DNA from: Nocardioides sp. BP30 | GTDB taxonomy: Bacteria; Actinomycetota; Actinomycetes; Propionibacteriales; Nocardioidaceae | Reading direction: 5' to 3' | Assembly: GCF_029873215.1 (NCBI RefSeq) | Contig: NZ_CP123620.1 | Span: 2,852,001-2,916,000, forward strand | DNA length: 64,000 nucleotides | Shown: one piece after another, positions 17,936 through 26,388 of the stretch | Layout of the letters: each line of letters begins with the position of its first letter | How positions within the stretch are numbered: the first letter of the stretch is position 1 | Notes under the pieces: generated by a model | Databases searched by the model: none | The model's input: only the letters and a program-made list of their open reading frames with translations | What the model was told of the DNA's origin: nothing | Translations under genes and position numbers: made by a program

Positions 17936-18412
17936 ATGAGCGACGACGACCAGCAGAAGCTGATCGGTCTGATGAAGGACATGCCGATCGCGATGCTGAC
18001 CACCTACGGCCCCGACGGGCCACACAGCATCCCGATGGCGCGCCAGGAGGTCGATCCGGGCGCGGAGATGTGGTTCATCACCGCCCGGCACACCCGCCAT
18101 GTCGAGGACCTGGCCACGTCGGCGGCCGTCTCGCTCACGTTCTCCTCCTCCTCGGCCTGGGTCGCGATGACCGGACGCGCCGAGCTGGTCGAGGACCAGG
18201 CCAAGCTCGAGGAGCTGTGGAACAGCTTCGCGGAGGCCTGGATGCCGGCCGGGCCGGAGGACCCGAACGCCGCGCTGCTGCGCGTCGAGGTCGAGCACGC
18301 CGAGTACTGGGACACCCCGGGCGGCCGGATCGCCTCGGCGATCAGCTTCGCGAAGGCCAAGCTCACCGGGAACACGTACGACGCCGAGCACGGCACCGTC
18401 GAGCCGTCCTGA
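17936..18412 (+). CDS. pyridoxamine 5'-phosphate oxidase-like (general stress protein 26) flavin-binding protein
   Basis: The 158-residue protein has the split-barrel flavin-binding fold. Typical features are the opening MKDMPIAMLTTYGPDGPHSIPM, the strand WFITARHTRHVEDLA, and YWDTPGGRI near the C-terminus. Proteins of this group bind FMN or F420, and their substrates are mostly unknown. It starts 60 bases after egtD on the same strand, so it could be co-transcribed with the egt genes. A hairpin at 18440-18469 follows it. Confidence 0.8.
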   Translation: MSDDDQQKLIGLMKDMPIAMLTTYGPDGPHSIPMARQEVDPGAEMWFITARHTRHVEDLATSAAVSLTFSSSSAWVAMTGRAELVEDQAKLEELWNSFAEAWMPAGPEDPNAALLRVEVEHAEYWDTPGGRIASAISFAKAKLTGNTYDAEHGTVEPS

Positions 18413-18439
18413 CCGCAACCGCCCGCAACGCGACCGTGC

Positions 18440-18469
18440 AGGGCCGTCCGGCGCCGGCCGGGCGGCCCT
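18440..18469. terminator. hairpin between convergent genes
   Basis: AGGGCCG at 18440-18446 pairs with CGGCCCT at 18463-18469, and the inner bases can extend the GC-rich stem. The hairpin lies in the 55-bp gap between the convergent stress-protein and exporter genes and touches the exporter stop codon. It probably terminates transcription from both sides, although no T-tract is present. Confidence 0.5.
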
Positions 18470-19676
18470 ACGCGTCGGCGGTGAGCAGCGCCCAGGCGCC
18501 GGCGAGCGCCGCCATCACCGCCACCGCCACCGCGGTGGCGCTCCAGCCGGCGTGGGTGAACACCACGCCGCCGAGCCAGCCCATGACACTCGAGCCGAGG
18601 TAGTAGAAGAGGTTGTACAGCGACGTCGCCTGGGACCGGCCGACCCGCGCGCGGGCGCCCGTCCAGCCCGATGCGATCGCGTGGGCACCGAAGAAGCCGA
18701 CGGTCAGCACCACCAGACCCACCAGCACACCGGGGAGCCAGGTCACCAGGGTCAACAGCACGCCGGCGATCATCACCGCGATGCTCGCCAGCAGCACCCG
18801 GCGGCGTCCGAGCCGGGTCGCCGCGAGACCCGCCCGCCGCGAGGACCAGGTGCCCGCCAGGTAGGCGAGGAAGAGCAGCGAGGTGACGCCCGTGCTGAGG
18901 TCGAACGGCGCCCGCTGCAGCCGGAACGCGAGGTAGTTGTAGATCGTGACGAAGCCGCCCATCAGCAAGAAGCCCTGCCCGTAGAGCACCAGCATCCGCG
19001 GGTCGCGCAGGTGCGTCGCGACCAGCCGTAGGACCGCGGCACCGGGCGCGCGTGTGTTCCGCCGGAAGCCGCGCGGCGCCGGTGCGAGCAGCATGAAGGC
19101 CGCCGCCGCGACGGCCGAGAGCACCACCACGCTGGCCACACCCCAGCGCCAGCCGAGAGCTGCCGCGACCGGGGCGGCGACGACCCGGCCCAGCAGGCCG
19201 CCGATCGTCGTACCCGAGACGTAGGTACCGGCCGCGACGGCGGTGTGCGCCGGGTGGATCTCCTCCTGCAGGTAGGTCACGGCGAGCGCGGGGAGACCGC
19301 CGAGCGCGGCTCCCTCGGCGATGCGCAGCGCCAGGATCCAGGTGAAGTCCGGGCACAGCACCACCGCCAGCCCGAGGACTGTCGCCGCCACCAGGGAGAG
19401 TCGCATCGCGGCCAACCGTCCGATCCGGTCCGCCACCCACGACCAGGGCAGCACCCCGGCGGCGAGGCCCAGGGTCGCGGCGGAGATGAGCAGCGCCGAG
19501 CGGTCGGCGCTCACGTCGAGCGAGCGGGAGACCAGCGGCAGGATGCCCTGGGGCGAGTAGAGCTGCGCGAAGGTGGCCACGCCGGCGCACGCCAGCGCGA
19601 CCAGGATGCGGCGGTACTCGGTCGACTCGCGCGAGTGCCCCTCCCATCGGACCGCAGGGACGCTGGTCATCGTCAT
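18468..19676 (-). CDS. MFS exporter, YnfM-like
   Basis: The 402-residue protein has about twelve transmembrane helices and the MFS loop 2-3 motif as WVADRIGRLAAMR. The segment FAQLYSPQGILPLVSRSL near the first helix and EGAALGGLPALAVTYLQEEI fit the YnfM/DHA1-type drug exporter group. The substrate is unknown. The start ATG at 19676 is 71 bases from the divergent LysR gene, and an inverted repeat overlaps it. This arrangement is common for LysR-controlled exporters. Confidence 0.82.
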   Translation of the reverse strand: MTMTSVPAVRWEGHSRESTEYRRILVALACAGVATFAQLYSPQGILPLVSRSLDVSADRSALLISAATLGLAAGVLPWSWVADRIGRLAAMRLSLVAATVLGLAVVLCPDFTWILALRIAEGAALGGLPALAVTYLQEEIHPAHTAVAAGTYVSGTTIGGLLGRVVAAPVAAALGWRWGVASVVVLSAVAAAAFMLLAPAPRGFRRNTRAPGAAVLRLVATHLRDPRMLVLYGQGFLLMGGFVTIYNYLAFRLQRAPFDLSTGVTSLLFLAYLAGTWSSRRAGLAATRLGRRRVLLASIAVMIAGVLLTLVTWLPGVLVGLVVLTVGFFGAHAIASGWTGARARVGRSQATSLYNLFYYLGSSVMGWLGGVVFTHAGWSATAVAVAVMAALAGAWALLTADA

Positions 19677-19709
19677 GCGATCGACGGTAGGACGTCGCAT
19701 CCGATCGCA
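19676..19709. promoter_or_regulatory. inverted repeat between exporter and LysR genes
   Basis: TGCGATCG at 19676-19683 is exactly complementary to CGATCGCA at 19702-19709, across 18 bases, within the 71-bp divergent spacer. It fits a LysR-type recognition region controlling the exporter and the regulator gene itself. It is also close to the exporter start codon, which fits repression in the absence of ligand. Confidence 0.4.
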
Positions 19710-19747
19710 CCAATGCATGGATCGGCACCTACCGATATCATGTCCGC

Positions 19748-20668
19748 ATGTCTCAGCTGACCACGTCGGCCCGACGCGAGGTGTTGGCCGACCTCCCCTA
19801 CCTCGTGGCCGTCGACGCGACCGGCGGGGTGACCGCTGCCGCGGACGAGCTGGGCGTCCCGCAGCCGACGGTCAGCAGGGGTCTGGCCCGGCTGGCCGAG
19901 CGACTGGGCGTGCCGGTGCTCGACCGCGACGGACGCGGCGTACGGCTGAGCGCGGAGGCCACCGCACTGCTCCCGTACGCCGAGCGCGCGCTGGCCGCCC
20001 TCCACGACGGTCTCGCTGCGGTCGAGCGACTCACCGGCGAGCGGGCGGACGCCGTCTCGCTGGCCTTCCAGCACACCCAGGGAAGGATCGTGGTCCCGGC
20101 GCTCGTCCGGGCGCTCCGGGCCGAGCACCCCACCGCGCGGTTCGACCTGCACCAGGGCGCCCGGGACGCCTGCCTGGAGGCCCTCGACTCCGGCGCGGCC
20201 GACGCCGTCATCGTCTCCCCCGCGCTGCCGGCGACGGCGAACGTACGCACCGTCCACCTCTACGACGAGCCGCTGGTGCTGGCCGTCCCGCCGGAGCACC
20301 GGCTGGCCCGGCGGCGACGGGTGCGGCTGCAGGACATCGCCGCCGAGCCGCTGCTGGTGATGCGGACGGCCTTCGGCCTGCGCCTGCAGGTCGACGACCT
20401 CCTCGCCGAGGCGGGCATCACCCCGACCATCGCCTTCGAGGGCGAGGACGTGCAGACCCTGCGCGGGTTGGTCGCCGCCGGGCTGGGCGTCGCCGTACTC
20501 CCGGCTGCCGTCCCGCACCCGACCGACGTGGTGGAGGTCCCGATCGGTGAGGCCCACGCGATCCGACGGATCGGGTTGTCGTGGCGCACCGACAGGCGTG
20601 CGGGCGCGGCTGCTCTGGCCCTGTACGACGTGGTGCAGCACGGCGACTGGCTGCCGCGACGGCGCTGA
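19748..20668 (+). CDS. LysR-family transcriptional regulator
   Basis: The 306-residue regulator has an N-terminal winged helix-turn-helix (about 15-75; GGVTAAADELGVPQPTVSRGLARLAERLG) and a two-lobed effector domain. That domain contains the typical GAADAVIVSP and LVAAGLGVAVLPAA elements. It is divergent from the exporter gene and most likely controls it in response to a small molecule. The ATG at 19748 gives the standard N-terminus. Confidence 0.88.
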   Translation: MSQLTTSARREVLADLPYLVAVDATGGVTAAADELGVPQPTVSRGLARLAERLGVPVLDRDGRGVRLSAEATALLPYAERALAALHDGLAAVERLTGERADAVSLAFQHTQGRIVVPALVRALRAEHPTARFDLHQGARDACLEALDSGAADAVIVSPALPATANVRTVHLYDEPLVLAVPPEHRLARRRRVRLQDIAAEPLLVMRTAFGLRLQVDDLLAEAGITPTIAFEGEDVQTLRGLVAAGLGVAVLPAAVPHPTDVVEVPIGEAHAIRRIGLSWRTDRRAGAAALALYDVVQHGDWLPRRR

Positions 20669-20699
20669 GGCCTGACACGGGATCCCTAGACTCCGCCTC

Positions 20700-22415
20700 A
20701 TGGACCACGAGTTCGTGCTCATCGCCGGTGCGGCACTGGCGATCATGATCGCCGCCTCGGTGTTCTCCCGCCGGACCGGCATCGCCACCCCGCTGCTCCT
20801 GGTCGCACTGGGGATCGGCGCCAGCTACCTGCCGCCGACGCCCGAGATCCACGTCGAGCCCGAGCTGGTGCTGGCCGGGGTGCTACCGCCGCTGCTCTAC
20901 GCCTCGGCGGTGCAGCTGCCGGTGCTGGACATCCGCCGCAACCTCTCCCTGATCACCTGGTTGTCGGTGGTGATGGTGATCGTCTCGGCGCTGGTCATCG
21001 GCGCCGTCGTGCACGCGGTCTTCCCGGGGATCTCCTTCGCGCTGGCGACCGCGCTGGGCGCCGTGGTCAGCCCCACGGACGCCGTCGCCGCCTCCGCGAT
21101 CGGCCACCGGGTCGGACTGCCACCGCGGCTGATGACGGTGCTGGAGGGCGAGAGCCTGGTCAACGACGCGTCCGCGCTGGTGTTGCTGCGCACGGCGGTC
21201 GCGGCGCTGACAGCGAGCGGCTTCAGCCTGGGTCACACGGTGCTCGACTTCGGCTGGGCCGTCCTCGGCGGTGTCGTGATCGGGCTGATCGTCGGGGTGG
21301 TGACGGTCCTCCTGCGACAGCGACTCGACGACCCGGTGCTCAACACCACCATCTCCTTCGCGGTGCCCTTCCTCGCCTACTTCCCCGCCGAGGAGGCGCA
21401 CGCCTCGGGAGTGCTCGCGGTGGTGGTCGCCGGCCTGCTCACCGGCACGATGGGCAGCCGCCGGTTCAGCGCGCGGGACCGGCAGACCCAGTCGACCACC
21501 TGGACCACCATCAGCTTCATCCTGGAGAGCGCCGTCTTCCTGGCGATGGGCTACGAGCTGCCGGAGCTGGTCGACGCGGCCCGCTCGGAGACCGACACCG
21601 GTCAGATCACCGGCCTGGTCCTGATCGTGGTGGGCCTGCTGATCGCCATCCGCTTCCTCGGGCTGGCCTGGCCCGCGATGACCGACCGCTTCGGGCCCGG
21701 CGAGCGCGGCGATCAGGTCGAGGCCCGGCTGACCTCCTTCGAGGAGAGGCTCGACGCCATGACGCCGACCGACGAGCGCGAGGAGAGCCGGCTCGCCTGG
21801 GCGCGGCACCGGCTCGCGCGGGGCCGGGCCGACGCGGCGTTCGAGGAGCGCGAGCCGATCACCGCACGCGGCATGCTGGTGCTGGCCTGGGCCGGCATGC
21901 GCGGCGTCGTCACGGTCGCCGCCGCCCAGACCATCCCGGTCGGCACCCCGCACCGTGCCACCGTGATCCTGGCGGCGTTCTTCGTCGCGCTGATCACGCT
22001 GGTGCTCTTCGGACTGACCCTGCCGGCGCTGATCGCGCGGATGCGGTTCACCCCGGCAACCGAGGAGGAGCGGCACGATGCCGTCCAGGGGCTGTTGCGG
22101 CGGGTGGGCGAGACGGCCATCGACAGCCTCGGTCCGCTGCGCGAGCAGACCATCGACGGCCAGCCGCTGGACCCGGCGCTGGTGCACACCATGGAGGAGA
22201 GCGTCCTGCCGCGACTGATCGCCGCGACGAAGGACACCCGGGAGGGCCCGCCGGTCCCGCGCGACCAGCTGCTGACGGTGCAGCAGCGGTACCTCGACGC
22301 GATGCGCGACGCGCTCGGCGCCGAGCGCGCGATCGGGGCGGACAGCTCCGAGACCTACCGGCAGGTCGAGGTCATGCTGGACACCTTGGAGTACCGGATG
22401 CAGCCCGCGCGCTGA
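20700..22415 (+). CDS. Na+/H+ antiporter, CPA1 family
   Basis: The 571-residue membrane protein has about twelve hydrophobic helices. It contains the CPA1 motifs GAVVSPTDAVAASAIG and LEGESLVNDASALVLL, where Asn-Asp is the ion-binding pair, and ARGMLVLAWAGMRGVVTVAAA further on. A cytosolic insert (about 335-385) and a C-terminal cytosolic tail of about 110 residues follow the family pattern. It exchanges sodium or other cations for protons across the membrane. It lies 31 bases after the LysR gene but is probably functionally separate. Confidence 0.88.
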   Translation: MDHEFVLIAGAALAIMIAASVFSRRTGIATPLLLVALGIGASYLPPTPEIHVEPELVLAGVLPPLLYASAVQLPVLDIRRNLSLITWLSVVMVIVSALVIGAVVHAVFPGISFALATALGAVVSPTDAVAASAIGHRVGLPPRLMTVLEGESLVNDASALVLLRTAVAALTASGFSLGHTVLDFGWAVLGGVVIGLIVGVVTVLLRQRLDDPVLNTTISFAVPFLAYFPAEEAHASGVLAVVVAGLLTGTMGSRRFSARDRQTQSTTWTTISFILESAVFLAMGYELPELVDAARSETDTGQITGLVLIVVGLLIAIRFLGLAWPAMTDRFGPGERGDQVEARLTSFEERLDAMTPTDEREESRLAWARHRLARGRADAAFEEREPITARGMLVLAWAGMRGVVTVAAAQTIPVGTPHRATVILAAFFVALITLVLFGLTLPALIARMRFTPATEEERHDAVQGLLRRVGETAIDSLGPLREQTIDGQPLDPALVHTMEESVLPRLIAATKDTREGPPVPRDQLLTVQQRYLDAMRDALGAERAIGADSSETYRQVEVMLDTLEYRMQPAR

Positions 22416-22501
22416 CTCGGGCCTCCGTCCGGGTCGACTCGGGCCTCCGTCCGGGTCGAGTCGGGCCTCCGTCCGGGTCGAGTCGGGCCTCCGTCCGCGA
22501 T
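22414..22501. repeat. four 22-bp tandem repeats between convergent genes
   Basis: Four consecutive 22-bp units run at 22414-22435, 22436-22457, 22458-22479 and 22480-22501. The first begins inside the antiporter stop codon and the last ends at the stop codon of the opposing regulator gene. Units one and two are identical, unit three differs by one base and the last diverges at its 3' end. Junctions of the form CCGGGTCGACTCGG are near-palindromes, so the array can form several hairpins and may terminate transcription on both strands. No spacers are present, so it is not a CRISPR. Confidence 0.85.
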
Positions 22502-23349
22502 CAGCTGCGCGCGCTGAACTGCTGCGTGCCGAGCACCGCCAACAGGCGCAGCTTGTCGTCGTCCTCCGTGCGCGGAGCAGCTGTCAGCACCAGCAGCGCC
22601 TGCGACTGGTCCTCGGTGAACAGCACCTGGCAGTCGAGCTCGATCGCCCCGACCTCGGGGTGGACCAGCACCTTGTGATCCTCGAAGCGGCGCGCGACCT
22701 CGTGCCGCTCCCACAGCTCTGCGAACTCGGGGCTGAGCCGCTGCAGCTCGCGCACCAGCTCACCGGCCCGCGAGCGCGGACCCATCGAGCCGTACGCCGC
22801 CCGCATCGAGGCGACCAGTGCTCGGCTGTGCCGCGGCCGATCGACCTCGGGGTAGCGCAGCCGCTCGGTCCCCGGACGGACGAACCAGCGATACACCTCG
22901 CTGCGCTCGAGGCCGACGTAGGCCGTCTGGTCGCCGAACAGCGCCCGGGCCGGGTCGTTCTGCACCAGCGTCTCGGCCAGAGCGCTGATCACCATCGCCG
23001 GCGTGTCCGAGAGCCGGTCGAGCACCCGCAGCAGCGCCGGCGCGACGTACTCGCCCGGCGCCAGCCGGTCCGGCGCGCTGTGGCCGGCGACCCGGTAGAG
23101 GTAATCGCGCTCGTCCGGCGTGAGACGGAGCGCCCGGGCGAGCGCGGCGAGCATCTGCACGCTCGGCTGCGGGCCGCGGCGCTGCTCGAGCCGGGTGTAG
23201 TAGTCGGTCGACATGGTGGCCAGGGCCGCGACCTCCTCGCGGCGCAGGCCGGGAGTACGGCGCCGGGCACCGGTCGGCAGCCCGACGTCGGCCGGCACGA
23301 GATCCTGCCGGCGGCGTACCAGGAAGTCGGCGAGTGCGGCTCGGTCCAT
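22501..23349 (-). CDS. MmyB-like helix-turn-helix regulator
   Basis: The 282-residue protein has an XRE helix-turn-helix (about 8-85; GLRREEVAALATMSTDYYTRLEQ). A PAS-like ligand-binding domain of the MmyB family follows, including WFVRPGTERLRYPEV and a segment near LSPEFAELWERHEV. Family members bind fatty-acyl or antibiotic-like ligands and are frequently found next to short-chain dehydrogenase genes. The divergent neighbour here is one, 100 bases away. The ATG at 23349 gives the expected N-terminus MDRAALADFLVRRR. Confidence 0.85.
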   Translation of the reverse strand: MDRAALADFLVRRRQDLVPADVGLPTGARRRTPGLRREEVAALATMSTDYYTRLEQRRGPQPSVQMLAALARALRLTPDERDYLYRVAGHSAPDRLAPGEYVAPALLRVLDRLSDTPAMVISALAETLVQNDPARALFGDQTAYVGLERSEVYRWFVRPGTERLRYPEVDRPRHSRALVASMRAAYGSMGPRSRAGELVRELQRLSPEFAELWERHEVARRFEDHKVLVHPEVGAIELDCQVLFTEDQSQALLVLTAAPRTEDDDKLRLLAVLGTQQFSARS

Positions 23350-23449
23350 GGCTCGATGATGGCGCACCCGACAGCGCCGAGACAGGGACCGCCGATCCCC
23401 CGATGAGCGCTCTCTGCCGCCCGCTTCACCGACACGGTTGGCTAGGCAC

Positions 23450-24208
23450 ATGCGAATCAGTGGAAACACCATCTTCATCCCCGGTGCCACCAGCGGCATC
23501 GGTCTCGCCCTGGCCCTCGCCCTGCGGGACAAGGGCAACACCGTCATCGTCGGCGGTCGCCGTCGCAACCTGCTCGACCAGATCGCTGCCGAGCACGGCC
23601 TGGCGACCATCGCCATCGACACCGCCGACCCGGCGAGCATCGAGGCTGCCGCGCGGCAGGTCCTCGCCGACCATCCCGAGCTGAACGTGCTGATCACGAT
23701 GGCCGGCATCATGCGGGTCGAGGACTGGACGCGCGGCGGGTTCGCCGAGCAGGCGGCCGAGATCGTCACCACCAACCTGCTCGGGCCGATCCGGCTCATC
23801 GACGCGTTCCTCGACCACCTGCGCGACCGGCCGGAGGCGACCATCGTCACCGTCTCCTCGGGGCTGGCGTTCGCGCCGCTGAAGGTCACCCCGACCTACA
23901 ACGCCACCAAGGCCGCCATCCACCTGCTCAGCGAGTCGATCCGCCTCCAGCTCGCCGGCACGGGTGTCAGCGTCGTCGAGCTCGAGCCGCCGGCGGTGCA
24001 GACCGACCTGCTGCCCGGGCAGCGCGAGAGCGCGTTCGCGATGCCGCTCGAGGAGTTCATCGCCGAGGTCGTCGAGCTGATCGAGCACCAGCCCGACGCC
24101 ACGGAGATCCAGGTCGAGCGCGTGAAGTTCCTCCGGTACGGCGAGGCGCGCGGCGACTACGACCAGGTCGTCGCGACGCTCAACCGGAGCGACCCGCACG
24201 GGAAGTAG
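23450..24208 (+). CDS. short-chain dehydrogenase/reductase, DltE-like
   Basis: The 252-residue protein has the SDR cofactor loop GATSGIG (about 13-19), the catalytic Ser region TVSSGLAF and the catalytic Y-N-A-T-K motif. It belongs to the classical NAD(P)H-dependent SDR group often called DltE-like. The common NNAG motif reads TMAG here, a conservative change seen in this subgroup. The ATG at 23450 is preferred over a TTG at 23438. It is divergent from the MmyB-like regulator gene and is its probable target. Confidence 0.83.
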   Translation: MRISGNTIFIPGATSGIGLALALALRDKGNTVIVGGRRRNLLDQIAAEHGLATIAIDTADPASIEAAARQVLADHPELNVLITMAGIMRVEDWTRGGFAEQAAEIVTTNLLGPIRLIDAFLDHLRDRPEATIVTVSSGLAFAPLKVTPTYNATKAAIHLLSESIRLQLAGTGVSVVELEPPAVQTDLLPGQRESAFAMPLEEFIAEVVELIEHQPDATEIQVERVKFLRYGEARGDYDQVVATLNRSDPHGK

Positions 24209-24242
24209 GCGACGTACGGCGGGTGTGTCCGGCGCCGCCGAG

Positions 24243-25127
24243 CTATCTCCCGGCGAGCTCCTTGAGGTCGGCGAAGATGTCGTCGAGCCGGCCCACGAGC
24301 GAGAGGTGGCCCTCGTCCTCGAACAGGTGGGCCCGCGCGCCCGGGACGTGCTCGGCCAGCCAGGCGCCGTGCGCGTAGGGCACCATCGCGTCCTGCCGGC
24401 CCTGCCAGATCGCGACCGGGACCCGGATGTCGGCCAGCTCGAAGCCCCACGGTGCGACGGCGGCCAACCCGTCGTCGCGCACGCCGATGGCGCCCTGAGC
24501 GCCGGCGTGGTTGAAGGTGCGGCTCATCCAGTCCGCGAAGTCGTCGGTGACCATCGCCTTGTCGACCGGCGTCACCAGGCCGCCCATCGCGTCGGCGATC
24601 TGGTCGGGCGTGGCGGCGAGCATCGGCAGGATCTGCTCGGTGACCAGCGCGCCGTAGACCTCGGGGCCCTGCTCGGCGGCGTGGTACTCCTCCAGGTTCT
24701 CCGCCGCCATGCCGTCGAACCAGTCGAGGCCCTCGGCACGGTACGGCGCCACCCCCGCGATCGTGGCAGCGGCACGACAGCGGTCCGGCAGCAGGGCGGC
24801 GCAGGCCAGCGCCCGCGGCCCGCCCCCGGACCAGCCGGCGGTGAGGAACGCGTCGATGCCGAGGTGGTCGAGCACCGCCAGGCTGTCCGCCACGTCGTCG
24901 GCGAACCGGCCCGGCGCCGGCCGGGGCGTGGAGCGACCGTACCCAGGACGGGAGAGGGTGACATAGCGCAGCCCGGCCGCCCGGGCCGCCGCGTCGATGG
25001 CAGCGCTGGCCGCCACCGCCGACGGCGAGCCCATGTGGAAGAGCAGCGGGAAGCCGTCCGGATCTCCCCCGGTGAGCACCTCGAGGGTGCGGCCGTCTGG
25101 TCCGGGGATCTCGTCGATGCGGGTCAT
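24243..25127 (-). CDS. alpha/beta hydrolase
   Basis: The 294-residue protein has the oxyanion-side segment PLLFHMGSPS, the nucleophile elbow G-W-S-G-G-G, and the late acid and base positions in WQGRQDAMVPYAHG and FEDEGHLSL. These suggest a Ser-Asp-His hydrolase related to proline iminopeptidases and esterases. The substrate is not identifiable. It converges on the short-chain dehydrogenase gene and follows a long hairpin after galE, so it is probably transcribed separately. GTG at 25133 is an alternative start. Confidence 0.8.
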   Translation of the reverse strand: MTRIDEIPGPDGRTLEVLTGGDPDGFPLLFHMGSPSAVAASAAIDAAARAAGLRYVTLSRPGYGRSTPRPAPGRFADDVADSLAVLDHLGIDAFLTAGWSGGGPRALACAALLPDRCRAAATIAGVAPYRAEGLDWFDGMAAENLEEYHAAEQGPEVYGALVTEQILPMLAATPDQIADAMGGLVTPVDKAMVTDDFADWMSRTFNHAGAQGAIGVRDDGLAAVAPWGFELADIRVPVAIWQGRQDAMVPYAHGAWLAEHVPGARAHLFEDEGHLSLVGRLDDIFADLKELAGR

Positions 25128-25164
25128 GAGCACATCATGCCTGGGTGGTGCGGGGGCGATCGTC

Positions 25165-25231
25165 GGGGTAGTCCGGGGCGCAAATCAGCCCTCAGCGGCC
25201 CGAACCGCTGATTTCCGCCCCGGACTACCCC
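25165..25231. terminator. long inverted repeat (24-bp arms) between galE and a hydrolase gene
   Basis: The arms at 25165-25188 and 25208-25231 are complementary at 23 of 24 positions. Inside them TCAGCGG and CCGCTGA form an alternative short hairpin. The element starts 16 bases downstream of the galE stop codon, so termination of galE transcription is the simplest role. The arms are much longer than a usual intrinsic terminator and no T-tract follows on the minus strand, so a repetitive extragenic element is an alternative. Confidence 0.6.
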
Positions 25232-25247
25232 AACAAAAGACCAGCGA

Positions 25248-26276
25248 TCACGCCGCCGGGTTCAGCGCCAGCCACCGCTCCCGCCAGGCCAGGGCGTGCC
25301 GGATCCCGTCGGCGACGGTGAGCTCGGGGCGCCAGCCGAGCAGCGCTGGGTCGTGACGGCTGCGGGCATAGGCGCCGGCCACGTCGCCGGGGCGTCGCGC
25401 GGTCTCGACGACCGGGACCGGGGTGCCGACCGCACGGCCGAAGGCCTCGACGAGCTCGCGGACCGTCGTCCCGCGGCCGGTGCCGAGGTTGAGGGCGAGA
25501 TGCCCCTCGCGCCCCGCGGCGATCAGGTCGTCGAACCGCTCGACCGCGCGGACGTGGGCACGGGCGAGGTCCCACACGTGGACGTAGTCGCGCAGGCCGG
25601 TGCCGTCGCGGGTCGGCCAGTCCACCCCGGTCAGGGCGAACGGCGTACCGCTCTCCCATGCCTCGATGAGCCGGCCGAGCGCGTGCGAGGGCCGGTCCAT
25701 GGCCAGGCCCGTGCGCAGCAGCGGATCGGCCCCGATGGGGTTGAAGTAGCGCAACGACACGGCTTCGAGCGCCCCGGCGGCGGCGGCGTCGGCGAGCACG
25801 CGCTCGATCATCGCCTTGGTGCGCGCGTACGGGCTGCCGGGTGCCAGCGGCGCCGCCTCGTCGACGCCACCGGCGTGGTCGGCGGCATAGATCGAGGCCG
25901 AGGAGCTGAACAGCACCCGGCGCTTGCCGTGCGCGGCCAGCAGACCGAACAGTCGCACGCTGCGGGCGACGTTGTTGTCGTAGTAGTCCAAGGGCTCGGC
26001 CACCGACTCCGGTACGACGATGGCGGCCGCGCAGTGGATCGTGCAGGCGATGTCCGGGTGCTCGGCGAGGATCCGGCCGACGACGGTGCCGTCGGCGATG
26101 TCACCCTCGTAGAACGCGCGGCCGCGGGCGAACTCCCGCCGCCCGGTGCTCAGGTCGTCCAGCACGACCGGGACGTGCCCGGCATCGACCAGCGCGGAGC
26201 AGACGGTGCTGCCGATGAATCCGGCGCCGCCGGTGACCAGGACCTTGAGCCCGCGGGTGCTGAGGTGAGGTGGCAT
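25248..26276 (-). CDS. galE: UDP-glucose 4-epimerase (GalE-like)
   Basis: The 342-residue extended SDR has the NAD loop TGGAGFIGS (15-23), the catalytic Ser in FSSSASIYA, and the Y-A-R-T-K catalytic motif followed by SLRYFNPIGA. The region RDGTGLRDYVHVWDLA is typical of UDP-hexose 4-epimerases, which supply UDP-galactose for polysaccharides. It lies divergent from the polysaccharide operon that begins at 26389, so it probably provides precursors for it. Assignment to the UDP-glucose substrate is by family resemblance. Confidence 0.85.
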   Translation of the reverse strand: MPPHLSTRGLKVLVTGGAGFIGSTVCSALVDAGHVPVVLDDLSTGRREFARGRAFYEGDIADGTVVGRILAEHPDIACTIHCAAAIVVPESVAEPLDYYDNNVARSVRLFGLLAAHGKRRVLFSSSASIYAADHAGGVDEAAPLAPGSPYARTKAMIERVLADAAAAGALEAVSLRYFNPIGADPLLRTGLAMDRPSHALGRLIEAWESGTPFALTGVDWPTRDGTGLRDYVHVWDLARAHVRAVERFDDLIAAGREGHLALNLGTGRGTTVRELVEAFGRAVGTPVPVVETARRPGDVAGAYARSRHDPALLGWRPELTVADGIRHALAWRERWLALNPAA

Positions 26277-26388
26277 GCCCCTCTAGTGCACGCCGCGGCC
26301 GGAACCGTCCGGACCGACCCGCAGGAATTTTTCTCGGCTTTCTTCGAGCCCGTCGGATCACGGGGCCACCACCCGGCACTAGTGGGGC

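Noticed and set aside
22414..22501. Possible CRISPR array
   Set aside because: The four 22-bp units are directly adjacent with no spacers, and there are no cas genes in the window.
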